Assembly: GCA_013396655.1 (NCBI GenBank)
Contig: WBMV01006429.1
Coordinates: forward strand, 310,001 to 374,000
Length of the DNA: 64,000 nt
Origin: Campylorhamphus procurvoides
Lineage: Eukaryota > Chordata > Aves > Passeriformes > Dendrocolaptidae
Reading direction: 5' to 3'
In this document: in pieces, positions 49,703 to 62,953 of the stretch
How positions within the stretch are numbered: the stretch's first letter is position 1
Layout: each line of letters starts with the position of its first letter
Program-made: the position numbers and the translations under genes
Notes under the pieces: model-generated
Told to the model about the DNA's origin: nothing
What the model saw: only the letters and a program-made list of their open reading frames with translations
Database searches by the model: none

Positions 49703-52700
49703 GTAAAAATTAGATATAATCAGATATTCTTTAAGGGTTTGGGAATAAGATGAACAAATTACTGGGAAGAAACTTTTTTTCATGTCACCAACAAGATAAC
49801 CCAGCAAGAGCAATGTAAAAGAAAAAAACTTGTATTATAGCAATATCCTATATTAAAGATCCTGGCAGTCTGAGGGGAGGGAGTGATTTATTTTGAGATT
49901 TAGGTCTTGGCATGGTTTACTGATTAGCAAATTCCATGCTAATTTGTGTTCTGAGCTCTAGATTATCTAAAATGCTACACTAACTAAAACATCTTTCTTA
50001 TAACTTTGCCTCTGATTTTTATCATCACTAAGGTTTCACACTGAGATCCCATCACTTTCTTTTTTTACTGGAGAAATATTAGATATGTTTTGTAAACCAC
50101 TAAAAGCAAACAAGGAATGCAATAAGCCGTTTCTGTAGTAGTTGCTCAGGTTGTCAAGTTCGTTATATTTAGATAAATTAAAGTTAAGGCATATCTTACT
50201 CATCTTTAAAACCCATCAAATGCGTTGCCCAGGCATTCAAGTCATGGAACTGTTCACATTAACTGTATTTATTCCTTTATAAATATTCCCAGGGGCTTGA
50301 TAAGGAGCAATATTGTGCTCTAATGAGCATGTGTATGGTGCAGAGCTCGCAGAGAGATTTAGCTCAGTGATTACATCTCCTTGATCTGCCAATCTGCACA
50401 TCAAAAGGAGCTGGTTTGTTTTAATACTCTGTCTACCACTGTTAACTTCACTGAATAGGTGACCCCCCCACACGTCAGTTTGTTTTAAAACTATTTGGGG
50501 ATTATATTTAAGCCACTGTAACACTTGTGGTGTCTGAAGGTACCTCAGCATCTCTTGTGGCATAACGTGCCCAGATGAAAGGCAGGAGAGATAAAAGGCA
50601 AAGAGAATGTTACTAATTAACTCTGGCTATCTAATGGGCCCCACTTCCACTCCAACCTTCCCAAAATATCTGGCATGCAGAGCAGGCTCCAGATGGATTG
50701 ACTGCAGCACACATATGGCTGCAAATCCCCACCAGGACACGTCTAGGGTGTCACTTGCTGGACTCCTGGCTGTTGGGATGCAATGACACAGAAACACAGG
50801 GGGACCCCAAGGCACTGACTCTTCTTTAGGAAGAGCTCCATTTTAGCCCCAGATGGAAGGCAGTGGTTGGGTGAACCTGCCCTTGGGTGAACATTGCTGA
50901 GATGGGGCTTCTTGTCCCATTTTGTGCATGTTTGACACATATGTGTACTCTTGACCTCTTCCTGGGCTCTCCAGTTGTTCTTATAAATAATTGCAGGTTC
51001 AGTGAAACTTGCAGCTTGAGATTTTTGCATTCTTTCACTGTCTCTGATAAGTCAGCCAACTGCACAGCTTCTTTGGGGTTTAAGTCAGCAAAGATCTCTC
51101 ACTTAAATGGCTGGAAAAAAGCAATACAGGAAAATGGGACTGTCTTCTCTAAAGGAAACAAACTAGTCCAATGTCCCTTTTCTCAGAGTGGTTTGAAGCA
51201 GATGGAAAAAAATATGTTCAAATTGGGCAATAAGCAAGTAGGCAGGAATTTGCTACATGCCTTTGAAGGCCACCTCCAAGCCACCTTCAGAGCCAGAGAG
51301 ATGCCCTCCAGCTGCAGGCAGCCAAAGTTTGGAACTCTGAGAAACTGGGGAAAGAATTGCTGTTTTCCTGACATTTGACCTTGTGTTTTTGTGTACAAAT
51401 GTATTTTTGAAGAAGAGTGCCTTGTACACGTGGAACTCGAAGTGGACTGGTGTTTGTTCACTTCTGGAAAGGAGAAAATTCCACCTGCTGTGCCAGTAAG
51501 ACTCACCTGTGTTTTTGCCTTAAGAGCAAGAAGTGTTGATGGCAGCCTTAATCCTAAACCTGTCCTAAGAAATCCACTATAGAGGTAACACCCTGTGGTG
51601 CTGAGAGCTCTCTGCAGTGTTTGTTTCCACCTGCCCCAGCAGAGGGACCAGCAAAGGGGCCTTCGTTTTCAGAGGTGCTGCTTTGATGCCATCGCTGCCT
51701 TCCTGTGCCCCCCAGCTCTGCAGTGCTGGCAGTGGGACACTTCAGTGGCAGGGGAGGTGGCAGCGTGCCCACCTGCTTCACTCAGGTCCATTCGAGGTTA
51801 CCAAGCTTGATAGTGAAGGCTACAGACAATGTAATTCCTGATTTCTTCCCATTTGTTCTGACACTGCCTCGACAAAGACAGCAAAGCTTATGGGTGCAGA
51901 GTGGGAAGGAGGATGTCAGAGGCAGCTTTTCAGTTGTGATCCCTTCACATCCAGGCTCCACCAGCCCTCACACTTGATGTTTCCCACTCCCTCCTAGGAA
52001 ATGGCAAGGGTTGGGTGCCTGGATATTCCCGTGGTTGTCTTCAGGGCTGTGAGCACACAGCACGCTCCGGTGCCTTAACACTTGGGCATTTTTCCTGCCA
52101 TACTTTATCCATCTGACAACCTGCTGTTACACAAAATGTAATTTGAACTATGGTACTTCATTAGATGATTTTCCAGTATTAGAACCACCCAAAAGCTTTG
52201 ATGCAGCAGATAATTAGTAAGAAATTACAAGGAGATAAAGAATGGGTGGGCAGACAAGGCTAATGAGTCACAGTCAGCAAAAAGTGGGAACTGCAGTAGT
52301 TTTGCTGTCATTAATATCCCAAGTACGTTCCTGTTGCGTTTCTTCCCCAGGCACCAGAGGAAGATGCTGAGAAGATGCATTTTCAGAGCCAGAGGTTGAT
52401 TCCAGCCTGGCTCTGTGGTCTGTGAGACAGTCACAGCAGTGTCACTGCTGAATCACAGTGCCTTGCCTTCTGAAAATCTGAGGTCATAAAAACGAGATTG
52501 ATTCCAGAATAATCCATGGTTTAACTGGTTGATTTCCTCCTCAGTCTGAAATATTCAAAAGAGCTGTTTGTTTAAGGGTGGCTTCATTGCAGTGCTGAGC
52601 CTGTTTCCAGATTTCTGGAAGTATTTAGTTACTATTCAGTGTTTCCATTGGAGGTAGCAGACTGGTCTCCTTTTGGGTTTTGTTTAGTTGTGGGGTTTGG

Positions 52701-55613
52701 GGGAGAGTTTTAGTGTTGTTGAAGATATTTTTGCTTTATTTCAAGGCAGTAGGCTATTTTCAAATGTGTTGTATTTTGTTTGAGTGCTTTTCATAACCTG
52801 GTTCATAGAGATAAGGGACAAGGTGATGACAAGTGTGCTGCAGTGTATCTTGAAACCAAATATACCATTAATCAAGCTGATAATAGTCCATAAGGTCAGT
52901 CTGTGAGTTCATTGTTTAAGGAACAAAATACACGATGATGTTGGAAAGACAAAATTAGGGAAGGGTTTGGCCTCAGCTTTCTCTTGAGATTTTCCTTCCA
53001 GCTAATCACACATGCCCGTAGTGCATTCCTTGAATTCAGCAGGAGCTACTTTTGGAATATATTGTATTTTAATAATCTCTTCCCTGATGTTAGCCCTGCC
53101 CTCAGCACGGCCCTCACAGTTCTCTGTGTTCTCTTGCTGACAGAACGTGCAGTTATTGTCTCTTCCATTCACAAAGCTGCCTTCCTGAGGAGGTAACTGG
53201 TTATCAGCTCTTGGAGTCATTTTTAATCATTGTGAAGAATCATTGCTTTCTAATAAGGCAAGTGATTAATTATCATGCCTTTTTTATCAGTGTAAAGCCT
53301 GTCAGGGGTGCAGTGGCTTTCAATTATAAACCTTGCAGGGTTCTCTTTACTAGAATCCAGCATGCTTAGAGACAACTCCATAGGTAGGCAGCCTTTTTTC
53401 TGTGTAAGCTGTAATTATCTCCTCAATTATTGCTCTATCTATTTACAAATAAAGACCCAATATCCACAGTGGAACATATAAAAAATTAATAGGAAATTCC
53501 ATTACCCCAATACTGAAGAAAAATGTGACATCAGAAGCTTAATGGAAACAGAACTATGCCATCCATTTGCATGATTAGAGAATATGGGCCCTTCAGAAGC
53601 CTAAAATAAATGAAATACCAATATGAAATTAGGAATATGTTTCTCATTTATTGAGAGTCCCCAAGCAAGCTGCTTTTGTCTTTCCTAATGGGCTCACTTC
53701 AGCCTCAATTGTTACAGATTGCTGTGGAGATGGAATGGAACTGCAGCAGGGCAGGAACGAGGCAGGAGAACAGTGCCTGAGACCCCAAAGAAAGAGCAGA
53801 GAACTTTGTCCTGAGTGTAAAACTGCCCCATGTCAGCCCCTATTGCTCACTGCTCCATAAATCTCTGCGACTGGCAAAGGGCAAGATCCAAAAGTACTGA
53901 GCACCTCCCAAAATCCATGTCACTTGGGGTGGCCACACCAAAATCTTGGTGCTCCTCACGCTAGTTGATATTTTCCATGGGCACATCAGGTAGTCCTGGA
54001 GGAATTCCCCAGGGAAATAAAACTATATGTGCCCCTTACTGCTTTGGGAGTTTTCCAGTGGACTTGGAACTGTTTCCATCTGCCTTCTGTGTCCACCCTG
54101 TTCCTTGAGATGCCCCTGCTTTAACACCACGCTCAACAAGCTCTGTAACCTACTCAGTGGGAACATCAACTCTGCTTTTCCAGCGCACTATAAAAGATTC
54201 CCTCCTCAGAGGGAGAAAACACAGCCCTTGTGAGTGTTTGCATAAATACCAGGAGGCCTTGGAGGGACACAAATCTCCTTCAGCACTAATCCTATTTTTT
54301 GTTGCTATTAGTATAACAAACTAAAAATCCTTTTGATTATACCATTAGTTTTCCCAAAGGGGACTGTTCATGCCCTTAAAAGCTCTTAGTGCATGAAGCA
54401 AGTGTGTAAATAAAAAGACAACAGGAGAAAGAAAGGATGAATATTTATAGTCAGCATTCAGGGCATTAATGAATCTTTAGTTATTGTTTTTCTCTCTAAA
54501 ATTGAAATAACTAACAAGTAATGAACCTTCTTATCGAGAAGATGTTCTGAGGGATAAAGCCTCCCACTAGGCATGGTCTGAAAAGCTGATCCAGTTCTGG
54601 CCTCGTGAGTGGTTGGAAGGGATATTTCTGTGTCTAGTACACTTGGAGGGGATAATTACTTAAAAGACTCAGCACTTCATGACAGACGTAGAAGAAAGTG
54701 TGGAATTTGATTTTAGCTGGAGATCTGGAAAATATTTTTTCCCAATTATATAAGTCACCCCAGATATGAAATACATGTCCAATCACAGAACTTCCAATAG
54801 CACAAATTGGGTTTTTTATGGCATCAGCAACACAATCCACTTTCTATTGCTTCCTGTGGCTGATGTCTATTAAGTTAATTGTATTCTCTGAAATTTCTTC
54901 CCGGTTCATCTCTGCCAGAGATGCCCAGGAGCTCTGAGATGGGGAGTGGAGCTGCTTCTCCCCTGGGGTTTGCTGTGTCCTGCTCGGGGCTCTGCTCACA
55001 TCTCTGGGAATATACAGGGACTTTGCTTGTCTACAGCAGGAATAAAATGATCCTCTCTTTAATCTTGCCAGCACCAGCCCTTCAGCCAGCCAGCAGAGCC
55101 CACTGCTGGTTCCTGAGGTCTCTCTCACATGCAGGTGCATCCAGAAGCTTCCAGCTTGTGCAGATTCAGAGTGCAGAGTGCAATTTGTCTAATTCATGAT
55201 GACAGAGGGGCACATTCCAGTGAGCTGGCACAGAACTGGCAGCCAGAGATACTCCAAGTCTCTGTCTAGCTCTGCCTTTTTTTTTTCTTTCTTCTCCATA
55301 TTTCCTTGCCTAAGACTGATAAACCTCTTGCTTTCATTTTCCCCACAGGCTAAAGTGCAGCTCCTGCAATTTTATAAGGTTCTTGAAGGATTACTAAAGA
55401 AATTTCAAATCTTCCTAAGGTGCTAATAGTGTTAGGCTGTATCTAGCAGAACGAGCTACCAGTTCTGAGAGATAACTGAGGCAGAGAAGCTCAGGTTAAC
55501 AAAGTCACTGTAACTAATATAATCTAAACATAATCCTGCTTACCAGGCTTTTAAACCTCAACACTCAAAAGATATGCCAGGACAGGTCCTTGATTTCAGG
55601 GCTGAGCATTCTG

Positions 55614-55628
55614 ATTATTATTATTATT
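55614..55628. repeat. (ATT)5 microsatellite
   Basis: Five uninterrupted ATT units. The array is short. Confidence 0.75.
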
Positions 55629-58212
55629 CTTTAATAAGGAGTTATGATACCTGTTGATGTATTTGCTGACTAAATTCAAAGCATAAGTACTTTTCAAACT
55701 GTTTTTGATGCATAATGGAAGATAAGATACCACTCTCTCGCTCCTTATCTTAAGGAAGCCCTTTAAAAATTGCCTGTATTAAATGGCCAAAGCACAGATT
55801 TTGTGAATTTTTCGCAAGTAAATTGTGTGAGAATCCCTATAGTTGATTTTTTTTCATGGTAGTGTTGTCAGTAATTAAATATTTTTCATAACAGTGCCTC
55901 AGTAATAGAGGAGCTTGCCAAAACCCTCTCATTTCTTCCCTCCATGGGTTGTTGCCACGTCCTTAAGGTGCATCATCACAGCAGCAAGGATTCATCTGTC
56001 TGCATTTTGGTGTCTGTTCCTCTGGATCTGATTGTCTGGATTCCTCCTCTCATCCACACACGCAAATAGATGCTCTGGGGTGTAATTCATCTCAGGTTCT
56101 CCCGGCTGTCACAAAGCAGGGCAGAGCAGTGGCTGGGGTTTAGATGCCTACAGAATGGGAAGCTAATGTGAAATGAGATGGTTTCCAACCTGGGATGTTT
56201 ATGCCTTGACATTTCCACATCACTGTAATTTCCCAACTGGTAGTTGTCAAAACACAGGAGAAGTTTTGATTTTTTCTTTTTTAGACTTAAATGGAAATGT
56301 GAGTGAGTCAGATTTAAGTGATATGTTTTCATTTCTTGTTATAGTCTCTCAAATGGAGCAACTTACACTTTTGCTTTTTGTCCCTTTGAATTATCCAGAC
56401 TGTAAGGAAATGTGGAACAGGATGTGTTCAGGGACTGCACTCCCTTACATGAAATAAGCACCAAGCACTTCAAATCGCCTCAGCTATCAGAAAAATGCTT
56501 TAGTTTGAAAGAGTGTTATTGAAATGACCATTAGCAGCCCCTGCCCAGAGAAGCTGTGGGTCATACATTCCCACACCACCCATTTCTCCAGGCAGACATC
56601 CAGCCAGGCCCTTTGGAACTGGACACAGACTCAACTGGCCCCTGCTTTGTGGTACATTCAGCTGCCATCCGTCATTACTTAAAATACTTAATATAACTGG
56701 GCCCTGGGCCCCCCAAAAATGCAACACTCCGTAAGAATCCCTGCTACTTCTGTCTCTCAGTACTTCTCTCTCTCTCATGCATTTCCAAGGGCTTTAGTTG
56801 GTGGATATTTTTTTTAGGTCTGCTTTTTTTTCCACTGAAAGATGCACAGTTACCAGTACATGGAGCCTTCTGTTCTTCAAATAACATCAAGTGCTCCCTG
56901 GGGGCTCTTCATGTAGGAGTTCTCTGCTAAAGATTTGCCTCAGGAGTCTGTAATTCCTACAAGAAGAGCACATATCTTTATGTCAGAGTCATCACAGGCT
57001 ATCACACTGGTTGATGCTCACTCACATTCTGCTTCATTAACTGTTCCTCATTTGTTTCCTTCTCTTGCCAGCTCACTTAAGCCAGATCCCAGTGCACCCC
57101 CAGTAAAGCCTGTACCAGTTTCAGGCAGAAGACAGATGGGCTCATGCCCTATTTCCTCTCTCTGTGAAGGACAAATTATGCCTTGAATACTTTCTTTCAA
57201 GTGTTACCAAAATACTGACATCACACTTGCCTTTCTATAAAACTGCAAGTATAGCAATTTGGCTTTATCCTGGAATTGGGCAATTCGTGGTGCAGGAGAG
57301 GAAGAAACTTGGCATGGGAGTGTGGGCACAGCTTGAGATGTCACTAATGGGCAGCAAGAGTCCCTTAAGGACTTTATCTTTTCCCACTAAAGCTGAGCCT
57401 GTGCTGTGTATTTGCATGGTCTGACCTAGGACAGGGGATAATGGGCACACTTAATCTCAAAGAAATAGTAAAAGGAGTCTAGAAGCTTGTGAGTGTTGAT
57501 GGATAACATAACCTTAATTACATGTGTAATCTAATGTAATTAGGTGGCTTCCACTTGATCTTCTTCTCGGGGAGGGCCCAAAGCTTCCCCTCTGGCAGAC
57601 AGCACCATCAGTTGTGTCTCTCCATCTCACTTTGAGCTGCAGAAACCTGTGGCTCATTTCAGACAGTACAGGGGAGGGTGATATGGCAAATCCACAGCCA
57701 TGGGCTTGGACACATTTTAACATCATTTTGGAAGCTGTGGGCACTCTCCAGATGTTAGCAGTTATGGGATGCTTTTAGGATTCCTTCCTCCTGCATTGCT
57801 TGTGTGTATGAATGTACTTTGTCATCTTTACATTAATTTGGAGAAACTGGGAAGAGAAGCAGCAAAGCCCCTGTTCTTTGTTAGCTAATTACCTGGTTGT
57901 GAGGCCCAGCATTGAGCAGCTCAAGCCAATAACTGAGATGTGAATTATTCATGATTCTTGCTGTTCCAGTCTGCTCTTTCTGACAGCTCTATCAAGCATG
58001 AGACAATGATATTGGCACCATAAGAGCACACAGAGATGGGGTCATTGCCCCAGTCTGTCCCCACTGTTTGCTTTCTGTTTGCTCTTTTCAAACATAGTAG
58101 GAGCAGTATATGTATAGCCCAGCTATCAGTTTTCCATGGTGGCAAGAATGTCTGTGTCTACTCTTGTTGTATTTCTATTTATTTCTTCTTTTTTGTGCCT
58201 TTTTTTCTCCAG

Positions 58213-58306
58213 TGTGTCAGCAGTACAGTATTTTAATCTTCCCAATGACCAGGGCTGCTGGGGAGATAAGCCCTGCATTTCCCTGCTTTCCTCTTGGTTC
58301 TGTCTT
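58213..58306 (+). other. Cryptic or cassette exon candidate, 94 nt
   Basis: A very pyrimidine-rich tract (about 58180-58210, with an 8-base T run) ends in ctccag at 58212. A donor gtgagt begins at 58307, although the exon base before it is T rather than G. Entered in the phase of the SPOCK1 intron (one base carried in), the 94 nt stay open, reading VCQQYSILIFPMTRAAGEI and onward. Because 94 is not a multiple of three, inclusion between known exons would shift the frame and probably lead to premature termination. The translated sequence matches no testican domain. Such decoy splice pairs are common in long introns, so this is only a candidate. Confidence 0.15.
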
Positions 58307-61300
58307 GTGAGTCATTGAATAAAGCCCAATTAAAGGGAGAAAGTGAGATCCCAATCCCAAAGAAAGCAAAGCCTCCTCTATGACAATATCTGGTGTATCA
58401 TCATTAAAGGATAAATATGTGCAGAAATATGGCCTTTTGTGAATTTGCACATTCTCTGATAGTCACTTAATATTTCCCATGCCCACAATGGCTCTCTATG
58501 GCTGCTGACATTTCTACAGCAATTTTTAATTGCCAGGGAATGCCGTCAGAGGACGTTGTGGATAAACAGCATGTTAAAGGATCAGCACTCCAGCTGTAAC
58601 ACTCAGGGATTTTAAGGGCAGTGAGTAACTTATTTCAGATTTTCACAGAAAGGAGCAGCTATATGTTCGTTTTATTTCACTACAAAATCCTGACAGTCCC
58701 CTGCTTGTAAAACACACTTCATTTCTGTGGATTTATATCATGAGCCTGCCAAGATTCCTCTTCATTTGTTTGCTTTCTTAGGCTTCAAGTAAATAAGAAG
58801 GGTCAGCAAAGCCTTTTAGCCATGGCCTTTTGGCTTTGTCCTGTTTCATTCTCCGACCAGCTGATCCAGAAATAGACCTGAAAACAAAGCTAAGGGATGT
58901 GAGATTTAGGCATAGGAGCAAATTGCCAGTAGGAGAACTCTGAATTTCCAATCCTCCTGCAGCCTGGGCCACTGCTCCGTTCATCACCCTGATGGCAAAC
59001 CTCAAGGAGGAGCTCCTGAGAAAATCCCCTGGAAGGAGGATGTTTCTCCTGAAACAAGGACATTGGCACTTTGACACCTGCTGTTCTCCAGTGTTTGCCA
59101 AGCCTTTACAAAATCTATCTGTATAATAATGTCAGTGGGCCACCCTCACCCTGAGCAGACACTGAGAGCCAGCAGGAAAGGCCACATGTACTAATGGCCA
59201 CGTCCCATGTAGAATCAAGGAGCTGATTGTGCCTAATAAATATCTTCACTGTTATCAACTGTTGGACTCACATTAAACCCCTCCTATGGCAGTCTTCCTT
59301 CAGAGCAAAAAAACAAATCACAAAGATTTGTGGGCCATTTAAAAACCTATAGGGCATGAAATTGATGCTGTGTGAGGAAGAGAGAAAGGAATTCCCTCAT
59401 TAGGCCTTGCACATTAGTACAAAGGCTGTTATTGCAGTTTAATCTGAGTTCTTGTGGTATGGCCTCATAGCTCATTTATACCAAACACGTGGGATAATGC
59501 ACTAAAATACTGATATGTCTTTAATTACATTCTCTTAATGCCTCCACCTTTTTCTATCCATATGTACTACCCATGAAAGAGCAAGAGATGGTTAAAGTGA
59601 GTAGCTGAATTAAATACTTGAAGTGAAGCATTGACTCCCTGCTCCCAAATCGTGGTGTGTAACATAAAGGCTCTCAAGAGTTACGGGCAAAATCCCATTT
59701 TTATTCTGTTGTTGATCATTTTCATGGCCCTGAACACTCAGGCTGCCTCTGTGGCAGCAGTAGGGGTGGTGTGACAGTGTTTCTTGCTATGGCTTGTGAT
59801 GTAGATGGTTGGACTAGAACTGAACTGCTGCTTAGGCTTTGGTCAGCTGTTCCCCACTCTGCAGCTCAGAAAAGAGAGTTACTTTAATATCCCAAGTGCT
59901 GAAAAAGGGTCAGAGCACAAAACATGAAGCTCTTGGTTGGTTTTTTCTCTCCTTCTCACCTGACATGTTCAAATTGTCTGCAGTCTTTGCTCTGATGCGA
60001 CTTAGAGTGGATGAGAATTTTGAGTTAGGCTTCCTGGCAGCATCCATATCCTGGAAAGTGCTGTGAAATCAGCTGGAAAATGATCTTGCCCAAATTATAA
60101 ATGGAAATTCAGTCTTCCTGTCAGACAAACACATTTTGTCAGAACAGATTTTACTGTTTGACTATGGCAAAATGAAGCTAAACTTATTTTCCAGTTCAAT
60201 GTCAGCCCAAGTACCACAGAGAGGGGAGTGGAAACCCCACAGGGCAGGGAGGAGAAACCAGAAAGGAGCAGAGAGACCCCCTCATGGAGAGTCCATCTCA
60301 CTGTACTCCTTGCTCCAACCTCTTGATGTGCAGAAGACCTCTTTGCAATGATGCACCCTTATTGAAATGGAAATTTACTGATTAAAAGCAAATAGAAATA
60401 CATTCTGCAGAAGAAGCACTGCAGTGGATAAATCATGCTTCAATAAAATTTATGTTTTCTCAGCATTACAGCACATTTATATAAATGGAAATGGGTTTTT
60501 CTCCTCAATACTGAGGTCACACTTCTAGTGTTTCTATTTTTGACTGCCATTTCTCCACAGGAATCTTGTTTGAAATCACAAAAGTATTTGGGGCAATGCC
60601 TCCAGATACATCTAGAGATAAATCAGACAAGTTGACTCTGGAAATATAATATCTATTCCCTGAAAGTAAAGCCCAGTTTCCAACGCCATTGCCACTTTGT
60701 GCTTGAATTATTCAGCTTTACAGATACCCATGGCTCCTTTTTATTAAACCCCATGTTTTATCTTTGCTCTAATAAAAAAGGAACATGTACATCAGGAACC
60801 CTGAATAATTCAGTCTGACTTCATAACTCAGGGAGCTTACTCTCTTTCAAGGCATTGCTTGCCTGGGTGTTGCAGAAATCAAGCAATTCTCTGAAGAACA
60901 GTTGTTGCTCTGTTGTAGGAGTCGATTTGAGCTCCCATGCTGAGTGCAAGGTTACAGAGCTCGCTGTTGTATTGCCTGAGGCAGCTCCAGCTCCTTCGTG
61001 CTGGGAAAAGGACAGAACAACATTGCAGTTATTCCACACACTTACTCAGGTCCCCGTAAGGAACTGTTCAAACCTGAATTCTTCAGAAAGGATCTTCGTT
61101 CAGAATTACTGCAGCTAACTATGGGCAAGAGATGGCAGCTGATATCTTCATCAAGGCATATTTTTTTGAGAAACATTAAGCACTTTAATTAAACTATGAA
61201 TCCATTTAAATCCTTCTAAGCATTGGGTTTGTGTGTTTAAAATTATTACCAACCACTTAACAAAAGACATATCGGGATGCCCTGCAGTGCATTCATGAGA

Positions 61301-62820
61301 CTGGAATTGTGGCATTTGCCAGAGAACTAGACAAAGCCAACTTTGATTAACAGCAGCTCTGTAGAGGTGATCTTTTGTTGTTAAAAATTAATTTTGAGGT
61401 CTCAAAACCAAGAGAGGAACTGAAGGCTGTGAATTGAAAATTAGATCCTGAGATTCCAGCAATTAAAGTGTAGCAAGAAAAAAACCCAAAACCCAGTAGA
61501 AAGAACCAAAAGTTGTTTTTTTTCCCTTCTGTGTGTGTGTGTTCTGCAGTGTGGTCCAAGTCCTAGAACCTCCTATCTCCAGGGCTGTCCTCCAGCAGAC
61601 ACTTCTCAGTGGCAATGCTGAGGCTGTTCCTGTTTGATTCCAGCAGCGTGGAGTTAATTTTAACAAAATGATTTTATAATTTATGAATTTTCATCCTTAC
61701 TTGTTTCACACTGGCTTCTCTCTTGCACTGTGGAGTGAGGGATGGTTTTAAGATACTCCCTGATTTTCCCAGCACTTGAGCTAGAAGAAGGAATTCTCTT
61801 TGCTGTATTTATATTTACTAGACTTTAGAACCAGGCAGGAGGGGGGTTTGTTCTTTATTTCATTTAAGCCTCTTCCAGATATCAATTACATGACTAATTG
61901 ATTATCTGTAGAGGAGCTTCATCTTTTGCTTCTTAATTCCTCTCAAAAGCAATGAGAATTCCATTAGGCAGCAATCTATTCCCCCAGTCAGCCCCCAGCC
62001 AATGGACCCTTCTGAGGTGGCTCCTGTTCCTACATGAAGTACCAGCCCTGTGCAGCAGCACCTCGTCCTGTTGGGGTATTTTAATCATACCTAAAATTCC
62101 TATAACTTTGTCATTCTAGTGGTTTCTTCTGACAAGACATTCTTGACCTGTAAATGTACAAATCTGTGATTTTCCCCTTCCATCCCTAATCCAGAAGTGT
62201 CCCAGAGAACACTGCCCATCTTGCCAAGTTGTCCCTGCTCATCCCAGGAGCTGCTTCCCTGTGATAGGACTGAAATTGCTCTTTTCATTATGAAATCATC
62301 TTTGAAGAGTCTTTTATTTTTGTGTTTGTTTTCCTCGCCGCGCACTAAAACTAATGGAATATGGAAACAAATCTCCCTCTGTTGATGCAGCAAATGAAGT
62401 GTTTTGCCCATGTTTCCATGGAGACAATCAGGCTGCCATAAATGAACACGAAACGGCTCTTATCAGGCAGAATTTAGCTGTGTTGGAAGCATTTCATTAC
62501 AAGGCCTTCGCAGGGTCCTTGGCTGTGATGCCTTCCCAGAGTCCCAGGGGGATTCCCAGGCAGTGGGGGTTGCCATCCCTGTTTTAAATGCTGGGAAAGA
62601 TGGTGAGGCATAGAGTGACTAATTCATTGATCCCAAGGGATGACAAAGGCAAGGACAGGACAAGAAGACAAGGAAAGGGTGTCCTTTCCTTCCTATCCCA
62701 CTGGCCAGGACAGCCACTGCCCCTGCACTAAGATGCTAAAAAAGCTAAGGAAAAGTGTGAAGTTTGAAACGTGCTCTTTTCAGAGAATGTTATCTGTATT
62801 TCCTTATTCATTAAGTATAA

Positions 62821-62953
62821 AATCGTAGAAGCACAGTGTGTTTGGAGGGGACCTTAAAGCCCATCCAGTCCCACCCCTGCCATGGGCAGGGACACCTTCC
62901 ACTAGCCCAGGTTGCTCCAAGCCCCATCCAACCTGGCCTGGAACATTTCCAGG
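62821..62953 (-). mobile_element. 5'-truncated CR1 LINE, 3' end, antisense to SPOCK1
   Basis: Read on the minus strand this is the familiar avian CR1 tail. It contains ccaggttggatggggcttgg, agcaacctgg-ctagtggaag, gtgtccctgcccatggcagg, then a block ending tttaaggtccc, and a terminal ctacgatt that corresponds to the ATTCTATGATT-type end. Only about 133 bases of the 3' end remain, the usual result of 5' truncation at insertion. It is much less diverged than the CR1 at 14-16 kb, so it is the younger of the two. The final octamer repeat is decayed to a single imperfect unit. Confidence 0.93.

Larger units (their letters stand above)
44835..62820 (+). other. SPOCK1: SPOCK1 intron, unique sequence
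   Basis: I see no identifiable gene. Contents include an AAAAC pentanucleotide run at 46193-46209, a GC-rich but CpG-poor patch at 47.28-47.45 kb, a TA/TG compound microsatellite at 49.67 kb, an ATT run at 55.61 kb, a splice-flanked cryptic exon candidate at 58.21 kb and a (GT)6 run at 61531-61542. The longest open frames (46733-47281 + and 50887-51378 +) match no family I know and lack splice support. Confidence 0.75.

Noticed and set aside
50887..51378. 163-codon open frame, + strand
   Set aside because: It has no recognisable domain, no splice context and overlapping frames on the other strand. It is treated as chance.
55349..55422. Exon-like segment after a good acceptor (ttttccccacag), reading AKVQLLQFYKVLEGLLKKF
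   Set aside because: The only nearby donor is aaggtgcta, a poor match, and the peptide does not fit testican or another family I know.
56541..56559. 19-base match to the CR1 consensus (ctgcccagagaagctgtgg)
   Set aside because: The flanks do not continue the CR1 consensus on either side, so it is too short to call a mobile element.
59790..59825. CR1-like words (gatggttggactaga)
   Set aside because: The similarity ends after about 15 bases and the expected 3' tail is absent.
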